From assembly GCA_037445225.1 (NCBI GenBank), contig JBBIKW010000001.1, forward strand, positions 124,001 through 188,000: a stretch of 64,000 bases of DNA, read 5' to 3'. Below, piece by piece: positions 54,601 to 62,134 of this stretch. The notes below the pieces were generated by a model. That model saw nothing but the letters and a program-made list of their open reading frames with translations. It ran no database searches and was not told the origin of the DNA. Position 1 is the first letter of the stretch. Every line of letters starts with the position of its first letter. Origin of the DNA: M3007 sp037445225. Its GTDB lineage: Bacteria; Bacteroidota; Bacteroidia; Chitinophagales; Saprospiraceae. The translations under genes and the position numbers were made by a program.

Positions 54601-54821
54601 TGGAAAACCCCGACCGATTTGACGCGCGCCAAGTCGAAGGTTTGGGCGGCCGACTGGAAAAATGGCCTCTACCCGACGGAAAGACGACTGCTATCATGCT
54701 CACCGGCCTTTCGGGCTTAGAAGAAGCGAAGCGCATCACCGACCAACTGCGCGAAAAAGCATTTCCAGACGCCTACATCATCCAAAACGAGCAAGGCAAG
54801 ATGAGTCGCTTCCGCTATTGA
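51666..54821 (+). CDS. PorE-like envelope protein: TPR, PD40 propeller, three CRDs, three SPOR domains
   Basis: About 1051 aa. Signal peptide (MSTRTSWLLLLPFFMGSLYG, cleavage before QSN), TPR repeats 28-125, a WD40-like PD40 beta-propeller about 160-415 (LYFASDRPGGMGGWDLY, YFASDWHPGLGGFDIF), then carboxypeptidase-regulatory-like domains at about 430-510, 545-620 and 626-705. After a proline/alanine linker come three SPOR-like repeats at about 758-830 (VFAIQLAANP), 863-935 (RYAVQVASSP) and 970-1051 (YYVRLCAVENP). TPR-propeller-CRD is the plan of PorE of the T9SS, which instead ends in an OmpA peptidoglycan-binding domain. SPOR domains bind denuded peptidoglycan, so the protein probably links an envelope complex to the wall. 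ATG 51675 is an alternative start; the frame also opens at 51591. Confidence 0.85.
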   Translation: MYSMSTRTSWLLLLPFFMGSLYGQSNLEENLIRANKQFELGAFNLALRTYEQVLKEQPNHAQALARSGDCYFYLNRPQDAISYYERALQSNPSASEVMFSYGRALMHTGDYVGAKKWFSAYATSNATVGQHYAQMCDFALQASRREGVYKALNEPISTANADFAPAFYGDQIVYSSARSDLKRRTATKSSSDWTGSAYNQLFVTRRGPDGYLQNPTFLRDDLQNTYNDGPVSFSANKRRVAYCRNHFMDGTRQIAEKGMNMSLYIADVVEGKWVNERSFPYNGSDYATGFPHLSVDGNTLYFASDRPGGMGGWDLYVSTWNGTSWSPPKNLGAPINTPGNEITPFVEGDFLYFASDWHPGLGGFDIFRISLAEFGTPQVLHLGTGVNSPRDDYSFIFDPSSGIGYLTSNRLGGRGHEDLWQVRKQVDEFLIEVVDDKQRPVPYAEIEIANCSGIAGVRMTDGNGRYTFQAPAGKADCQATVRKEGYRPVSMPIRAGEKKSIKAVLISGSGAARSVSAPFSSQPAAPVTYSTDDDAIPVRVGSIERFTVSVVDPNGQPVPGAEINLTTCDLGIQRTDEEGKASFYYPSNSECNIIVRKSGYEDSFVALHQQAGRDLLIRLKTSNRLRYSGIVRDANTLRPLSDVQVSAVAEGENHQTVALTDATGRYTLMLKPNLDYKVTYEKEGYIKGAAQVYTLQPADDLSYALMPNPGAKPAQYATTSPGSAPGMISIDDLNASAPAPAPKTLSKPKKSGAPTAKGEVFAIQLAANPEDFSASKLRRYSEFANIGNLYTVREGGLYKLRLGAYTSREQAEAALAQVSTKIRDAFVVRETQAAPEILVTDAPQTPSPLAKGPVTYFASSAPKQRYAVQVASSPAEKPLQLNDYTALSSIGPAYIRAENDYMHVRVGPWDTPAQAEAARADIARRGFPSAVVVLETDAAAGTAPLAPMSVSANPTAPVLYSAPTSSTPVREYYVRLCAVENPDRFDARQVEGLGGRLEKWPLPDGKTTAIMLTGLSGLEEAKRITDQLREKAFPDAYIIQNEQGKMSRFRY

Positions 54822-54825
54822 TGCG

Positions 54826-54863
54826 CGCATTGCTCCGGCCTCGATAGCCGGAGCAATGCGTTT
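54826..54863. terminator. Bidirectional terminator
   Basis: CGCATTGCTCCGGC (54826-54839) pairs perfectly over 14 bp with GCCGGAGCAATGCG (54847-54860), loop of 7. TTT follows on the plus strand. It separates two convergent genes. Confidence 0.85.
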
Positions 54864-55218
54864 AATACATCACCATGCGGCGGCGAGCTACGCCGTATTC
54901 GCTTTCCAGTTGATACGCATAGATGCCCGGCTCTTTAAGGTCAGAGCGACGCACCAATATGTGGTTTTCACCTTTGTCGAAGGCTCCGCTCTTAGAAAAA
55001 ACCTCTCGCCCCGTGCTGTCGAAGACGCGCAACACTATGCGGCTGCTCGCGGGAAGAGTAAACCACAGGAGCGTCATCTCAATGAAGGGATTTGGGGCAT
55101 TTTGCAGCAATTCCATGCCGACAGCACTGGTCGTTGGGCTCGTATAGACGGTGTCGTTGCGGCTACTCATGAGAAAAGACGAGTTGATAGCGATTAATAA
55201 TGATCTAAGTGGTTGCAC
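54862..55218 (-). CDS. Small protein consisting mostly of a T9SS sorting domain
   Basis: Up to 118 aa. The last 80 residues are a type A T9SS C-terminal sorting domain: LLQNAPNPFIEMTLLWFTL, IVLRVFDSTGREVFSK, LKEPGIYAYQLES and a basic C-terminus. Nothing else of size is attached. The only ATG (55170) gives 102 aa with no signal peptide. A GTG at 55218 gives MQPLRSLLIAINSSFLMSS, a weak signal resembling the N-terminus of the similar protein at 57.6-57.9 kb, so I list the longer form. It may be a remnant of a larger cargo gene or a genuine short T9SS cargo. Confidence 0.55.
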   Translation of the reverse strand: MQPLRSLLIAINSSFLMSSRNDTVYTSPTTSAVGMELLQNAPNPFIEMTLLWFTLPASSRIVLRVFDSTGREVFSKSGAFDKGENHILVRRSDLKEPGIYAYQLESEYGVARRRMVMY

Positions 55219-55322
55219 TCTATTTGCCAAAACTTGTGCCAAATACGGCGAGACACCGTCGGCAGGCTTTAAATTCCATATTTTCCCGGAAAATTTTCTC
55301 AGTATAAAACCGAATATGTCGC

Positions 55323-55330
55323 TATATTTG
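55323..55330 (+). promoter_or_regulatory. -7 box of tRNA-Gly
   Basis: TATATTTG, perfect TAnnTTTG, 11 nt before the mature tRNA 5' end. Confidence 0.65.
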
Positions 55331-55341
55331 CACCTAAATCT

Positions 55342-55417
<76 letters not shown>

Positions 55418-55467
55418 AGCGATGGGCATCGAGAGCTTACTCTTGATGCTCGTTTTGTTTTACGGTA

Positions 55468-56265
55468 ATGCGGCACTTGAGGTCATGGCAACGCTTCGGC
55501 GTGTTTGTAGGGCTCAGCCTGACAATACTACAGGGCTGTGAAGAGCCTTTTTCCCCCGTAGAGCAGCCTCCTGCAGCGGCAAGCGCCCAATACAGCTACT
55601 TTCCTCTACACGTAGGAAAGTACATCGAGTACCAAGTCGACAGCATCATCTTTGATTTTGGGCTTGACGGGAGAACGGTGCGCGACACCGTTCGGCGGCA
55701 GGTACGCGAAGAGGTAGTCGATACGTTGCGCGACGATACGGGGGCATTACTCTATCGCATAGAGCGTACGGAGCGCCTCTCCGACTCCTCCGCACCCGAC
55801 GTTTATCGCGTATGGGGCGCAACCCGAACGTCTGGATGGGCTCTTCGGCAAGAAGAGAACTTGCGCTTCATCCGCCTGGTTTTTCCCATGACATTGCGCA
55901 CGCGTTGGGACGGGAACCGATGGATAGACCCCTCGTTGGAAGTAGAAGTCGCCGGCGAGCGCATCCGCCCCTTCGTCAACTGGTCTTATCGAGTAGACTC
56001 TATAGACGTGCCGACACAAATTGGAGCCTTTTCTTTCGACTCCGCGCTGGTCGTCACCGAGGTCGACTATTCTAATGCTATCGAGCGGCGCTTCTCTAAG
56101 GTCTGGTACGTCCGAAACATAGGGCTTGTCCGGCGAGAACAATGGATCTTAGACTCCCAATACTGCAACCAGGTGCCTCCGCCTTCCGACTGCCTAACGC
56201 GCCCTTGGGAACTCAAAGGCCAAAAAGGCTATATCCTTAGGCAAACCATTCTTCGCTACAATTGA
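55468..56265 (+). CDS. Hypothetical lipoprotein
   Basis: 265-aa protein with a clear lipoprotein signal: LSLTILQGC with Cys24. The mature part starts with a Pro/Ala-rich spacer and SYFPLHVGKYIEYQVDSI, a pattern common in uncharacterised Bacteroidota lipoproteins, and continues as a beta-rich domain. Function unknown. Its stop codon TGA overlaps the TTG start of rimM, so the two are translationally coupled. It lies 50 bp after tRNA-Gly. Confidence 0.78.
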   Translation: MRHLRSWQRFGVFVGLSLTILQGCEEPFSPVEQPPAAASAQYSYFPLHVGKYIEYQVDSIIFDFGLDGRTVRDTVRRQVREEVVDTLRDDTGALLYRIERTERLSDSSAPDVYRVWGATRTSGWALRQEENLRFIRLVFPMTLRTRWDGNRWIDPSLEVEVAGERIRPFVNWSYRVDSIDVPTQIGAFSFDSALVVTEVDYSNAIERRFSKVWYVRNIGLVRREQWILDSQYCNQVPPPSDCLTRPWELKGQKGYILRQTILRYN

Positions 56266-56789
56266 CACCGGTGCGCTACGTACAGATAGGCTTTACTCGC
56301 AAAACCCACGGCATTCAGGGCGAGCTCAAGATCGCCATAGAGCCACCCTTCGAAGACCTTTTCTTCGAGGTAGAGCGTGTCTTCTTAGAGATAAAGGGCA
56401 TAAAACAGCCCTTTTTTATTAAAAGCATTCGCGGCGGAAACGCTCTGATCGTCGCCTTCGACGACGTCAATAGCCGCGAACAGGCGGCCCTGCTGCAATC
56501 AAGGCCGGTGTTTCTGCCGGAAGCCGAAATACCCGACACCCTTCTGTCGCTCTTAGAAGAGCGCTCTCCCTATGAGGAGTGGGTCGGCTATTGGCTAATC
56601 GACCAACAAATAGGGTCAGTAGGTCCCATTCAGGCCGTGATAGAGATGCCCCAACAGTGGATGGCCGTAGTCGCGTACCAAGGGCGCGAAGTGCTTGTGC
56701 CCTTAGTCCCGGCCTTCATCACCGCCGTAGATAGCGCAGAGCGCCGCCTCATGATGGACCTTCCGGAGGGATTACTGACGCTTCGGTAG
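56262..56789 (+). CDS. rimM: Ribosome maturation factor RimM
   Basis: 175-aa 16S processing factor that binds S19 during 30S assembly. YVQIGFTRKTHGIQGELKI is the RimM N-terminal motif and the C-terminal PRC-barrel contains VLVPLVPAFITAVD. The start is a TTG at 56262 overlapping the previous stop; a GTG at 56271 is also possible. The usual partners rpsP and trmD are not here. The last 41 bp overlap the convergent gene. Confidence 0.9.
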   Translation: MTPVRYVQIGFTRKTHGIQGELKIAIEPPFEDLFFEVERVFLEIKGIKQPFFIKSIRGGNALIVAFDDVNSREQAALLQSRPVFLPEAEIPDTLLSLLEERSPYEEWVGYWLIDQQIGSVGPIQAVIEMPQQWMAVVAYQGREVLVPLVPAFITAVDSAERRLMMDLPEGLLTLR

Positions 56790-57480
56790 CTCGAAAGCAG
56801 TATCCCGTAGCTATGGCCAAGAGCAAGAAGACGCACAACACGTATGGCTCGGCCCACACCTTAAAAAATTGCGCCAGCCCTCCGAGCACGGCTGTGCCGG
56901 CAGCTAATAGCGCCAAGACGCGTTCCAAACATCTCTTTTTTTGCCAAAAATAAGGTGCTACGCCCGCAAAATACAGCGCTATACCAGCCCACTTAACCGA
57001 AGAAAAGAGCCTAACCCGCACGAAATCCGCTCCACCCGGCCCGAACGTCTCGGAATCGTACAACAAGAGCAGGGTCTGAATAGCGCTGTTTTCCGCCCAA
57101 TCGAGTAGGCCAATGAATAGGGACACCCCTCCTAAAAATAGAAAGTAGCCTCGGTGGCGGCGGTAAGCTATGGCGACGGCGAACAGCACCATAAACAACA
57201 CATAAGCCGCTGCAAATGCGTTGTCGCGTCGAGTGCTGGTCCAAAGCACGCGCATGCGCTCGGTGCGATGCGGCTCCGTTCCTAAGAGGGCTTCTAACGT
57301 TTGAGACGAGGCATTCCATTGAATGGCTATTACCGCATCTCGGAACGGCTCCGGCGGGTCGAAAGAGACGCGGCGCAACGGCCACGACATCCAGACGGCT
57401 GCAACCAGGGCAATCAATCCCATCGCTCCGGCCGGCAGTAAGGGACGCGCTGTCAGTACACTCTGGATGCGCCTAAACAT
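56749..57480 (-). CDS. Hypothetical integral membrane protein
   Basis: 243 aa with about five membrane segments (16-34, 91-107, 112-126, 160-176, 186-228 in one or two passes) and a periplasmic loop between the first two. No family recognised. The perfect -7 box TATCTTTG ends 7 nt before the ATG, so the mRNA should be leaderless or nearly so. Its 3' end overlaps rimM by 41 bp tail to tail. Confidence 0.65.
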   Translation of the reverse strand: MFRRIQSVLTARPLLPAGAMGLIALVAAVWMSWPLRRVSFDPPEPFRDAVIAIQWNASSQTLEALLGTEPHRTERMRVLWTSTRRDNAFAAAYVLFMVLFAVAIAYRRHRGYFLFLGGVSLFIGLLDWAENSAIQTLLLLYDSETFGPGGADFVRVRLFSSVKWAGIALYFAGVAPYFWQKKRCLERVLALLAAGTAVLGGLAQFFKVWAEPYVLCVFLLLAIATGYCFRATEASVIPPEGPS

Positions 57481-57487
57481 CTCGTCC

Positions 57488-57495
57488 CAAAGATA
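57488..57495 (-). promoter_or_regulatory. -7 box adjoining the start codon of the membrane protein gene
   Basis: TATCTTTG on the minus strand, perfect TAnnTTTG, 7 nt before the ATG at 57480. Confidence 0.55.
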
Positions 57496-57569
57496 TGCTT
57501 TTCAAAAAACTACTTCTCCACACCTGGCACTGCAGAGAAGCAGTTGCGAAACACCGGCATGCGCACCGC

Positions 57570-57878
57570 TCAGCGCTTGTCTATCATCTGAGTGCGCAAC
57601 ACATTGCGCTGGCGGTCTTGCAGCTGCACCATATACATGCCCTTGGGAAGGTCGCCAACGGGCAGATTGGAACCCTTTGAATATTCGAACTCCTTTACCT
57701 TCTTCCCTACCAAATTGTATAACAACACAAAACCAACGGTTTCGGCGGGGTCATTTACCGAGATATACTCGGTAGCCGGATTAGGGAAAACCGATACATC
57801 GGTGCGAACAATGTTTTGGGCGAGCAACGTGCTGACCGACAGGGTTAAAGCGATTAAGAGCAGTAACAGAGGTTTCAT
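57570..57878 (-). CDS. Secreted protein consisting only of a T9SS sorting domain
   Basis: 102 aa: a strong Sec signal peptide (MKPLLLLLIALTLSVSTLLAQ) followed directly by a type A T9SS sorting domain (VSVFPNPATEYISVN, VLLYNLVGKKVKEFEYS, LPKGMYMVQLQD and a basic tail). About 80 mature residues leave no room for a cargo domain. The ATG at 57878 is chosen; the frame opens at a TTG at 57887. P. gingivalis PorA is a known T9SS component that carries such a domain and signals to PorXY-SigP, so a signalling or adaptor role is possible, as is a small surface protein. Confidence 0.75.
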   Translation of the reverse strand: MKPLLLLLIALTLSVSTLLAQNIVRTDVSVFPNPATEYISVNDPAETVGFVLLYNLVGKKVKEFEYSKGSNLPVGDLPKGMYMVQLQDRQRNVLRTQMIDKR

Positions 57879-58212
57879 ACATGCCAAATTTTCGCGATGA
57901 AGGTATATTGGTTTAACACAAAGAAAAAGAGGGAGTTCCCTATTTTAGTAAAAGTTAACTTTTTCGGGGGTGCTTTTGGCTATAAATGTCAAAAGGCGAC
58001 CAAAGGTTACCACTGCGAAGGCAATATTTTTCAAAGATAATTGGTGCCACGCTCGGAGTTGCTTTGTATAGCGGTGAAGGCTGTCGTCTATTCTTTCCTG
58101 GGCAAATACCATGCGAGCGCTTGCTCTTTCCGAAAGGAAAGAGGAGCGATGTATTCGAGGTGTTTTTGGGCAGGCCCTTGTACTGTTTGCTCCTCTATGC
58201 TAGGCGAGCGGC
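57879..58212 (+). other. Spacer without a protein gene; contains the RNA candidate
   Basis: Open frames here have poor codon character. The right half holds a long hairpin and a rightward terminator described separately. The left half is AT-rich and includes the upstream region of the sorting-domain gene; only weak -7-like boxes are seen. Confidence 0.4.
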
Positions 58213-58221
58213 CTATTTTTT
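58097..58221 (+). ncRNA. Candidate structured small RNA
   Basis: CGCT-TG-CTCTTTCC, loop GAAA, GGAAAGAG-G-AGCG (58118-58148) forms a 12-bp hairpin with a GNRA tetraloop. It can be extended outward by CAAATACC with GGTGTTTTTG and CCTG (58097-58100) with CAGG (58171-58174), giving a long interrupted rod. GAGGAGC (58141-58147) can alternatively pair with GCTCCTC (58189-58195). A terminator follows at 58201. No gene explains this. The 5' end is a guess; TTTG at 58063 with TATTCTTT at 58089 is the best, imperfect promoter. Confidence 0.35.
58201..58221 (+). terminator. Rightward terminator after the RNA candidate
   Basis: TAGGC (58201-58205), loop GAGCG, GCCTA (58211-58215), then six T. It overlaps the stop codon of the leftward NRDE gene but points right, where no protein gene ends. 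Confidence 0.6.
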
Positions 58222-58917
58222 AACCCTTCGGAACACTTCTCGTCCGTGGATCAGGTCGCGATAGCGGAGCCAAGAAGTCGAAGTGGTGAAGAACAGTTGG
58301 GCCACACCGACGGTGCAAACGCGGCCCTGTCGATTCATACAAAAGTCGTTTTCGGGGTCACCGATACTTCCCTGTAGATGCAGCCGCCGAACGGCTTGAG
58401 GATTGGGTTCAGGATGCTGCAACAGCCATTTTCGAAATACCTGTTCTCGCGCAGCACTCACCTCCGAGTCGTACAAAGTGACGGAACACCAGAAATGCGG
58501 CTGATCGATAGGCTTGGCGGTTAGGTATCGCTGTTGGCCGTCCCAACGAAACTCCAACAATTCATTGCCGTCAGCATACAGCAATGTGAAGGGTTCAATG
58601 CCCTCCAAGTCGTACGTGCGGAAGAAGGTAGCGGGTTGAGGCAAGCGAGCAAAATCGAGCAGTACCCAGCCGCGGCTGCGGCGGTAGGGCGGTGTGCGGC
58701 GATGTCTAACAAAGGCGCCATTGAGCAGGCAGGCGGCAAAACCCGTGCTGGCGGCTACGATCCACGTCCCTCCGGCCTCAGCGTCGCGCGGGAAAAACAG
58801 TCGGCGCTCTCCCTCCAATTCTACTGCAATACCGGGGGCAGAGCGACTTGGAGCCTCATCGCGGTTGTGCGTAAGGACAAAACCTCCTTCTACCGGCAGA
58901 TATGTCGCAGTGCACAT
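58213..58917 (-). CDS. NRDE/TANGO2-family protein
   Basis: 234 aa starting MCTATYLPVEGGFVLTHNRDE. Cys2 and the NRDE motif define the TANGO2 family, which has an Ntn-hydrolase-like fold; recent eukaryotic work points to haem or acyl-lipid handling, but the bacterial role is unclear. The ATG at 58917 puts Cys at position 2 as in the family; the frame is open to 58941. It follows carA by 26 bp on the same strand. Confidence 0.82.
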   Translation of the reverse strand: MCTATYLPVEGGFVLTHNRDEAPSRSAPGIAVELEGERRLFFPRDAEAGGTWIVAASTGFAACLLNGAFVRHRRTPPYRRSRGWVLLDFARLPQPATFFRTYDLEGIEPFTLLYADGNELLEFRWDGQQRYLTAKPIDQPHFWCSVTLYDSEVSAAREQVFRKWLLQHPEPNPQAVRRLHLQGSIGDPENDFCMNRQGRVCTVGVAQLFFTTSTSWLRYRDLIHGREVFRRVKK

Positions 58918-58943
58918 GCGCAAAGCAGCCTTTCCCTCCAAAA

Positions 58944-60029
58944 TTACATTAAGGACACAAACTCGTCGAATAAATACCGAGCATCGTGAGGGCCAGGACT
59001 GGCCTCTGGATGGTATTGGACGGAAAAAGCGGGATAATTCTTGAGGCGTATGCCCTCGATAGTACTGTCGTTAAGGTTGATGTGAGTCGCTTCCACAATA
59101 GACGGCGAGTCGTAGACGGCCTGCTCCAATACGCCAAAGCCGTGGTTCTGGCTGGTAATTTCGCCGCGCCTCGTGCGCAGATTTTTCACCGGGTGATTGA
59201 TGCCGCGATGTCCGTGGTGGAGCTTGTAGGTGGGCAGCCCTACGGCTAAGGCCAAGATCTGCTGTCCTAAGCAAATGCCAAAGACCGGTTTGCCGTCTTC
59301 GAGCATTCGGCGCGTCAGCGCCACAGCATAGTCCATGGCGGCAGGGTCGCCGGGGCCATTCGACAAGAAGTAGCCGTCCGGATTCCAAGCCTTCACTTCT
59401 TCAAAGGGCGTATGGGCCGGAAATACGCGCAGGTAGCAGCCGCGCGCCGCCAAACAGCGGAGGATACTGTGCTTGACACCGAAATCCATCACGGCAACGC
59501 GATGGGTCGCCGTGTCGGGGTCGCCCCAAAAGTAGGGTTCCGGCGTCGTCACACGGCTGGCCAGCTCCAACCCAGCCATAGAAGGCGTTTCCTGTAGGCG
59601 TCGGCGCAGTTCTGCCACGTCGCTGATCTCTGAGGAAATGATGGCATTCATAGCGCCTCGGGTACGGATATGCTGCACTAAGGCACGCGTGTCTACGTCA
59701 CAAAGGACTACCAGCCCTTGGCTCTCCGCCCAGTTTTGCAAGCTGTCGTCGGCAAGAGTGCGGCTGTAATGCGCACTAAAATTGCGGCAAACCAAGCCAG
59801 AAATCTTGACGCGATCGCTTTCGACCTCCTCCCTCCGGACACCATAGTTGCCGATGTGGACATTGGTCATGACGAGGATCTGCCCAAAATAGGACGGATC
59901 GGTAAAAATCTCTTGGTACCCGGTCATGCCGGTATTAAAACATATTTCGCCGGAAACGGTACCGATCTTGCCAGCAGCACGGCCTCTAAACAGCGTGCCG
60001 TCTTCAAGGAGCAGCAGGGCTTGGGTCAT
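58944..60029 (-). CDS. carA: Carbamoyl-phosphate synthase small subunit
   Basis: 361-aa glutaminase subunit that supplies ammonia to CarB for arginine and pyrimidine synthesis. The N-terminal CPSase domain (LLLEDGTLFRGRA, GEICFNTGMTGYQEI) is followed by a class I amidotransferase with Cys in GICLGQQILALA and His-Glu in QYHPEASPGPHD. carB is not in the window. The downstream NRDE gene is probably co-transcribed. Confidence 0.96.
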   Translation of the reverse strand: MTQALLLLEDGTLFRGRAAGKIGTVSGEICFNTGMTGYQEIFTDPSYFGQILVMTNVHIGNYGVRREEVESDRVKISGLVCRNFSAHYSRTLADDSLQNWAESQGLVVLCDVDTRALVQHIRTRGAMNAIISSEISDVAELRRRLQETPSMAGLELASRVTTPEPYFWGDPDTATHRVAVMDFGVKHSILRCLAARGCYLRVFPAHTPFEEVKAWNPDGYFLSNGPGDPAAMDYAVALTRRMLEDGKPVFGICLGQQILALAVGLPTYKLHHGHRGINHPVKNLRTRRGEITSQNHGFGVLEQAVYDSPSIVEATHINLNDSTIEGIRLKNYPAFSVQYHPEASPGPHDARYLFDEFVSLM

Positions 60030-60191
60030 GTCGTTTTTTGGGCTGCAAAGGTCTAAAAAAGAATGCAGCAGCCTACGGTAAAATTCATTTCTCCCAGCGG
60101 TAAAGTCGGTTTACAAAAAGATAAAATAAAAAATAAAATGTCGGATGTCGGTCGCAAAGGCACGTTTCGAATGTTCTTAGTCTTAAAACAG

Positions 60192-60199
60192 TACCTTCG
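60192..60199 (+). promoter_or_regulatory. Possible -7 box of asnB
   Basis: TACCTTCG (7/8 to TAnnTTTG), with TTTC at 60165-60168, 76 nt before the asnB ATG. The same octamer precedes nadE. Confidence 0.4.
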
Positions 60200-60274
60200 G
60201 CATGAATTTTGGCTCCACGCGATATTCGAAAGAGCCTTTCATCCTACAAATCATCCCATCCCAAACAACAATCG

Positions 60275-62134
60275 ATGTGCGGTATTTCAGGCATAGTCCA
60301 TTTTGACGGTAGACTGGCAGAAGAAGCTCCTATCCGCGCTATGATGCAGGCCATGAAACACCGCGGCCCTGACGATGAAGGTTTCTTCATCGAAGGCTCT
60401 TTAGGACTGGGCTTCGTTCGGCTCAGCATCTTAGACCTCAGTCCAGCGGGGCATCAGCCCATGTTCTCTGCCGATGGGCGCCTGGTCATCGTATTCAATG
60501 GAGAGATTTTTAACTACGTCGAGCTGCGCGAAGAATTGCGCGCTATGGGCTATGCCTTCCGTACTCAGACAGACACGGAAGTCATCTTAGCGGCCTGGCA
60601 GGCATGGGGGGAGTCCATGTTGCACCGCTTCAACGGCATGTGGGCTTTCGTCCTGTACGATCGGGAAGCCAAAACCCTATTTGGAGCGCGCGACCGCTAT
60701 GGAATAAAGCCTTTTTTCTACACCATCGACGGCAATCGCTTGCTCTTTGGCTCCGACATCCGCTCCCTCACCGCGGTGCTGGGCCGAAAGCCGTCGCCCA
60801 ACGACGAAGCTATTTTTCACTTTCTCGCCTTCAATCGCACCGACTACGACGAAAGCACCTTTTTAAAGGAAGTCCAGCGGCTGCCGCACGGCCATTGTTT
60901 TCGACTACACCTTTCTCCGACAGCGCCCTCACTACAAGAGCAGTGGCGGCCACAGCGCTGGTACGATTTGCGGCGCGAACTCAAAGAGCCCTTTACTTGC
61001 GCAGAAGAATACCGCGCCTTGTTTGCCTCGGCTGTGGGGCTGCGCTTGCGCAGCGACGTCCCCGTAGGCGTGTGCTTGAGCGGCGGCTTAGACTCGTCGA
61101 GCATTGTATCTGTCTTGCTTAAAGACTATCAGAAGCACGACTTCAACACCTTTTCTGCTGTCTACGGCGACGGCATGCACGGCGACGAGTCGCCCTACAT
61201 ACGGCTCTTTGAGGGCAAAGTTGCCCACATGCACTTCACTAAGCCTACGGCAGAGGCGCTCCTGGCTGACTTAGATGACCTGACTAAAGCGCAGTATGAG
61301 CCGGTACCGAGCAGTTCGACCTATGCGCAGTACCGTGTGATGAAGCTGGCGGCAGAACGCGTGGTGGTGTTGCTCGACGGCCAGGGCGCCGACGAGTCGC
61401 TCGCCGGTTACCACTACTTCTTCGGCTTTTACTTCAAAAACCTCCTTCGCCGAGGTCGGCTGAGCACCCTAGTTCGAGAGGTAGCGCATTACCTATCCAA
61501 CCATCGCTCGCTGTACGGCTTAAAGAGTTGGGCGTTTTTCTCCCTGCCAGCAGCCTGGCGAACGCGCACCCGAGTGATGCAGCGCGGCTACCTGCACCCC
61601 GACTTTTACCACGCCCACGCGAATGGGCATCGCGTCATATCGGAGGAGTTATACGGTTCCGGCTCTCTGCAGGAGGCGCTCATCAATCACTTTGAGTACA
61701 AGTTGGAGCATTTGCTCAAGTGGGAGGACCGCAATTCGATGTGGTTCTCTTTAGAGGCCCGCGTGCCTTTTTTGGACTACCGCCTAGTAGAGCGCACCTT
61801 AACCTTGCCCGATGAGTATATCCTCCAAAACGGCATGACAAAAAGCATTCTGCGCGAGGCGATGAAAGGCACACTTCCGGAGCCCATTCGGTTACGGCGC
61901 GATAAAATTGGCTTTGAAACGCCTGAGGCCGAGTGGTTCCGTACGCCGGCCTTTCAGCAGCACGTAGAAGCCGTGCTGCACTCCGACCTCTTTGCCCGAG
62001 GTGGCATTGTCGACGCAGCTAAGGCGCGGGAGCTTTATCGAAAACACCTCGCTCGGGCAGGCAACTACTCGCGCGAGATTTGGAAGTGGATCCACTTGGA
62101 AAAATGGTATAATCAGTTCTTTCTCGACGCATGA
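60275..62134 (+). CDS. asnB: AsnB-type glutamine amidotransferase
   Basis: 619-aa class II amidotransferase. Cys2 (MCGISGIVHFDG) is the glutaminase nucleophile, RGPDDEGF and FNGEIFNYVELR complete that domain, and the synthetase half has LSGGLDSSSIVSVL and GQGADESLAGY. Asparagine synthetase is the default call. However, the next genes are a polysaccharide deacetylase (4-bp overlap) and a FemAB-like protein, a trio seen in exopolysaccharide loci, where such enzymes amidate sugars. The ATG at 60275 is required to expose Cys2. Confidence 0.9.
   Translation: MCGISGIVHFDGRLAEEAPIRAMMQAMKHRGPDDEGFFIEGSLGLGFVRLSILDLSPAGHQPMFSADGRLVIVFNGEIFNYVELREELRAMGYAFRTQTDTEVILAAWQAWGESMLHRFNGMWAFVLYDREAKTLFGARDRYGIKPFFYTIDGNRLLFGSDIRSLTAVLGRKPSPNDEAIFHFLAFNRTDYDESTFLKEVQRLPHGHCFRLHLSPTAPSLQEQWRPQRWYDLRRELKEPFTCAEEYRALFASAVGLRLRSDVPVGVCLSGGLDSSSIVSVLLKDYQKHDFNTFSAVYGDGMHGDESPYIRLFEGKVAHMHFTKPTAEALLADLDDLTKAQYEPVPSSSTYAQYRVMKLAAERVVVLLDGQGADESLAGYHYFFGFYFKNLLRRGRLSTLVREVAHYLSNHRSLYGLKSWAFFSLPAAWRTRTRVMQRGYLHPDFYHAHANGHRVISEELYGSGSLQEALINHFEYKLEHLLKWEDRNSMWFSLEARVPFLDYRLVERTLTLPDEYILQNGMTKSILREAMKGTLPEPIRLRRDKIGFETPEAEWFRTPAFQQHVEAVLHSDLFARGGIVDAAKARELYRKHLARAGNYSREIWKWIHLEKWYNQFFLDA

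Noticed and set aside
57986..58264. A 92-codon rightward frame starting MSKGDQRLPL.
   Set aside because: Poor codon character, crosses a terminator and overlaps the NRDE gene; the region is better explained as structured RNA or spacer.
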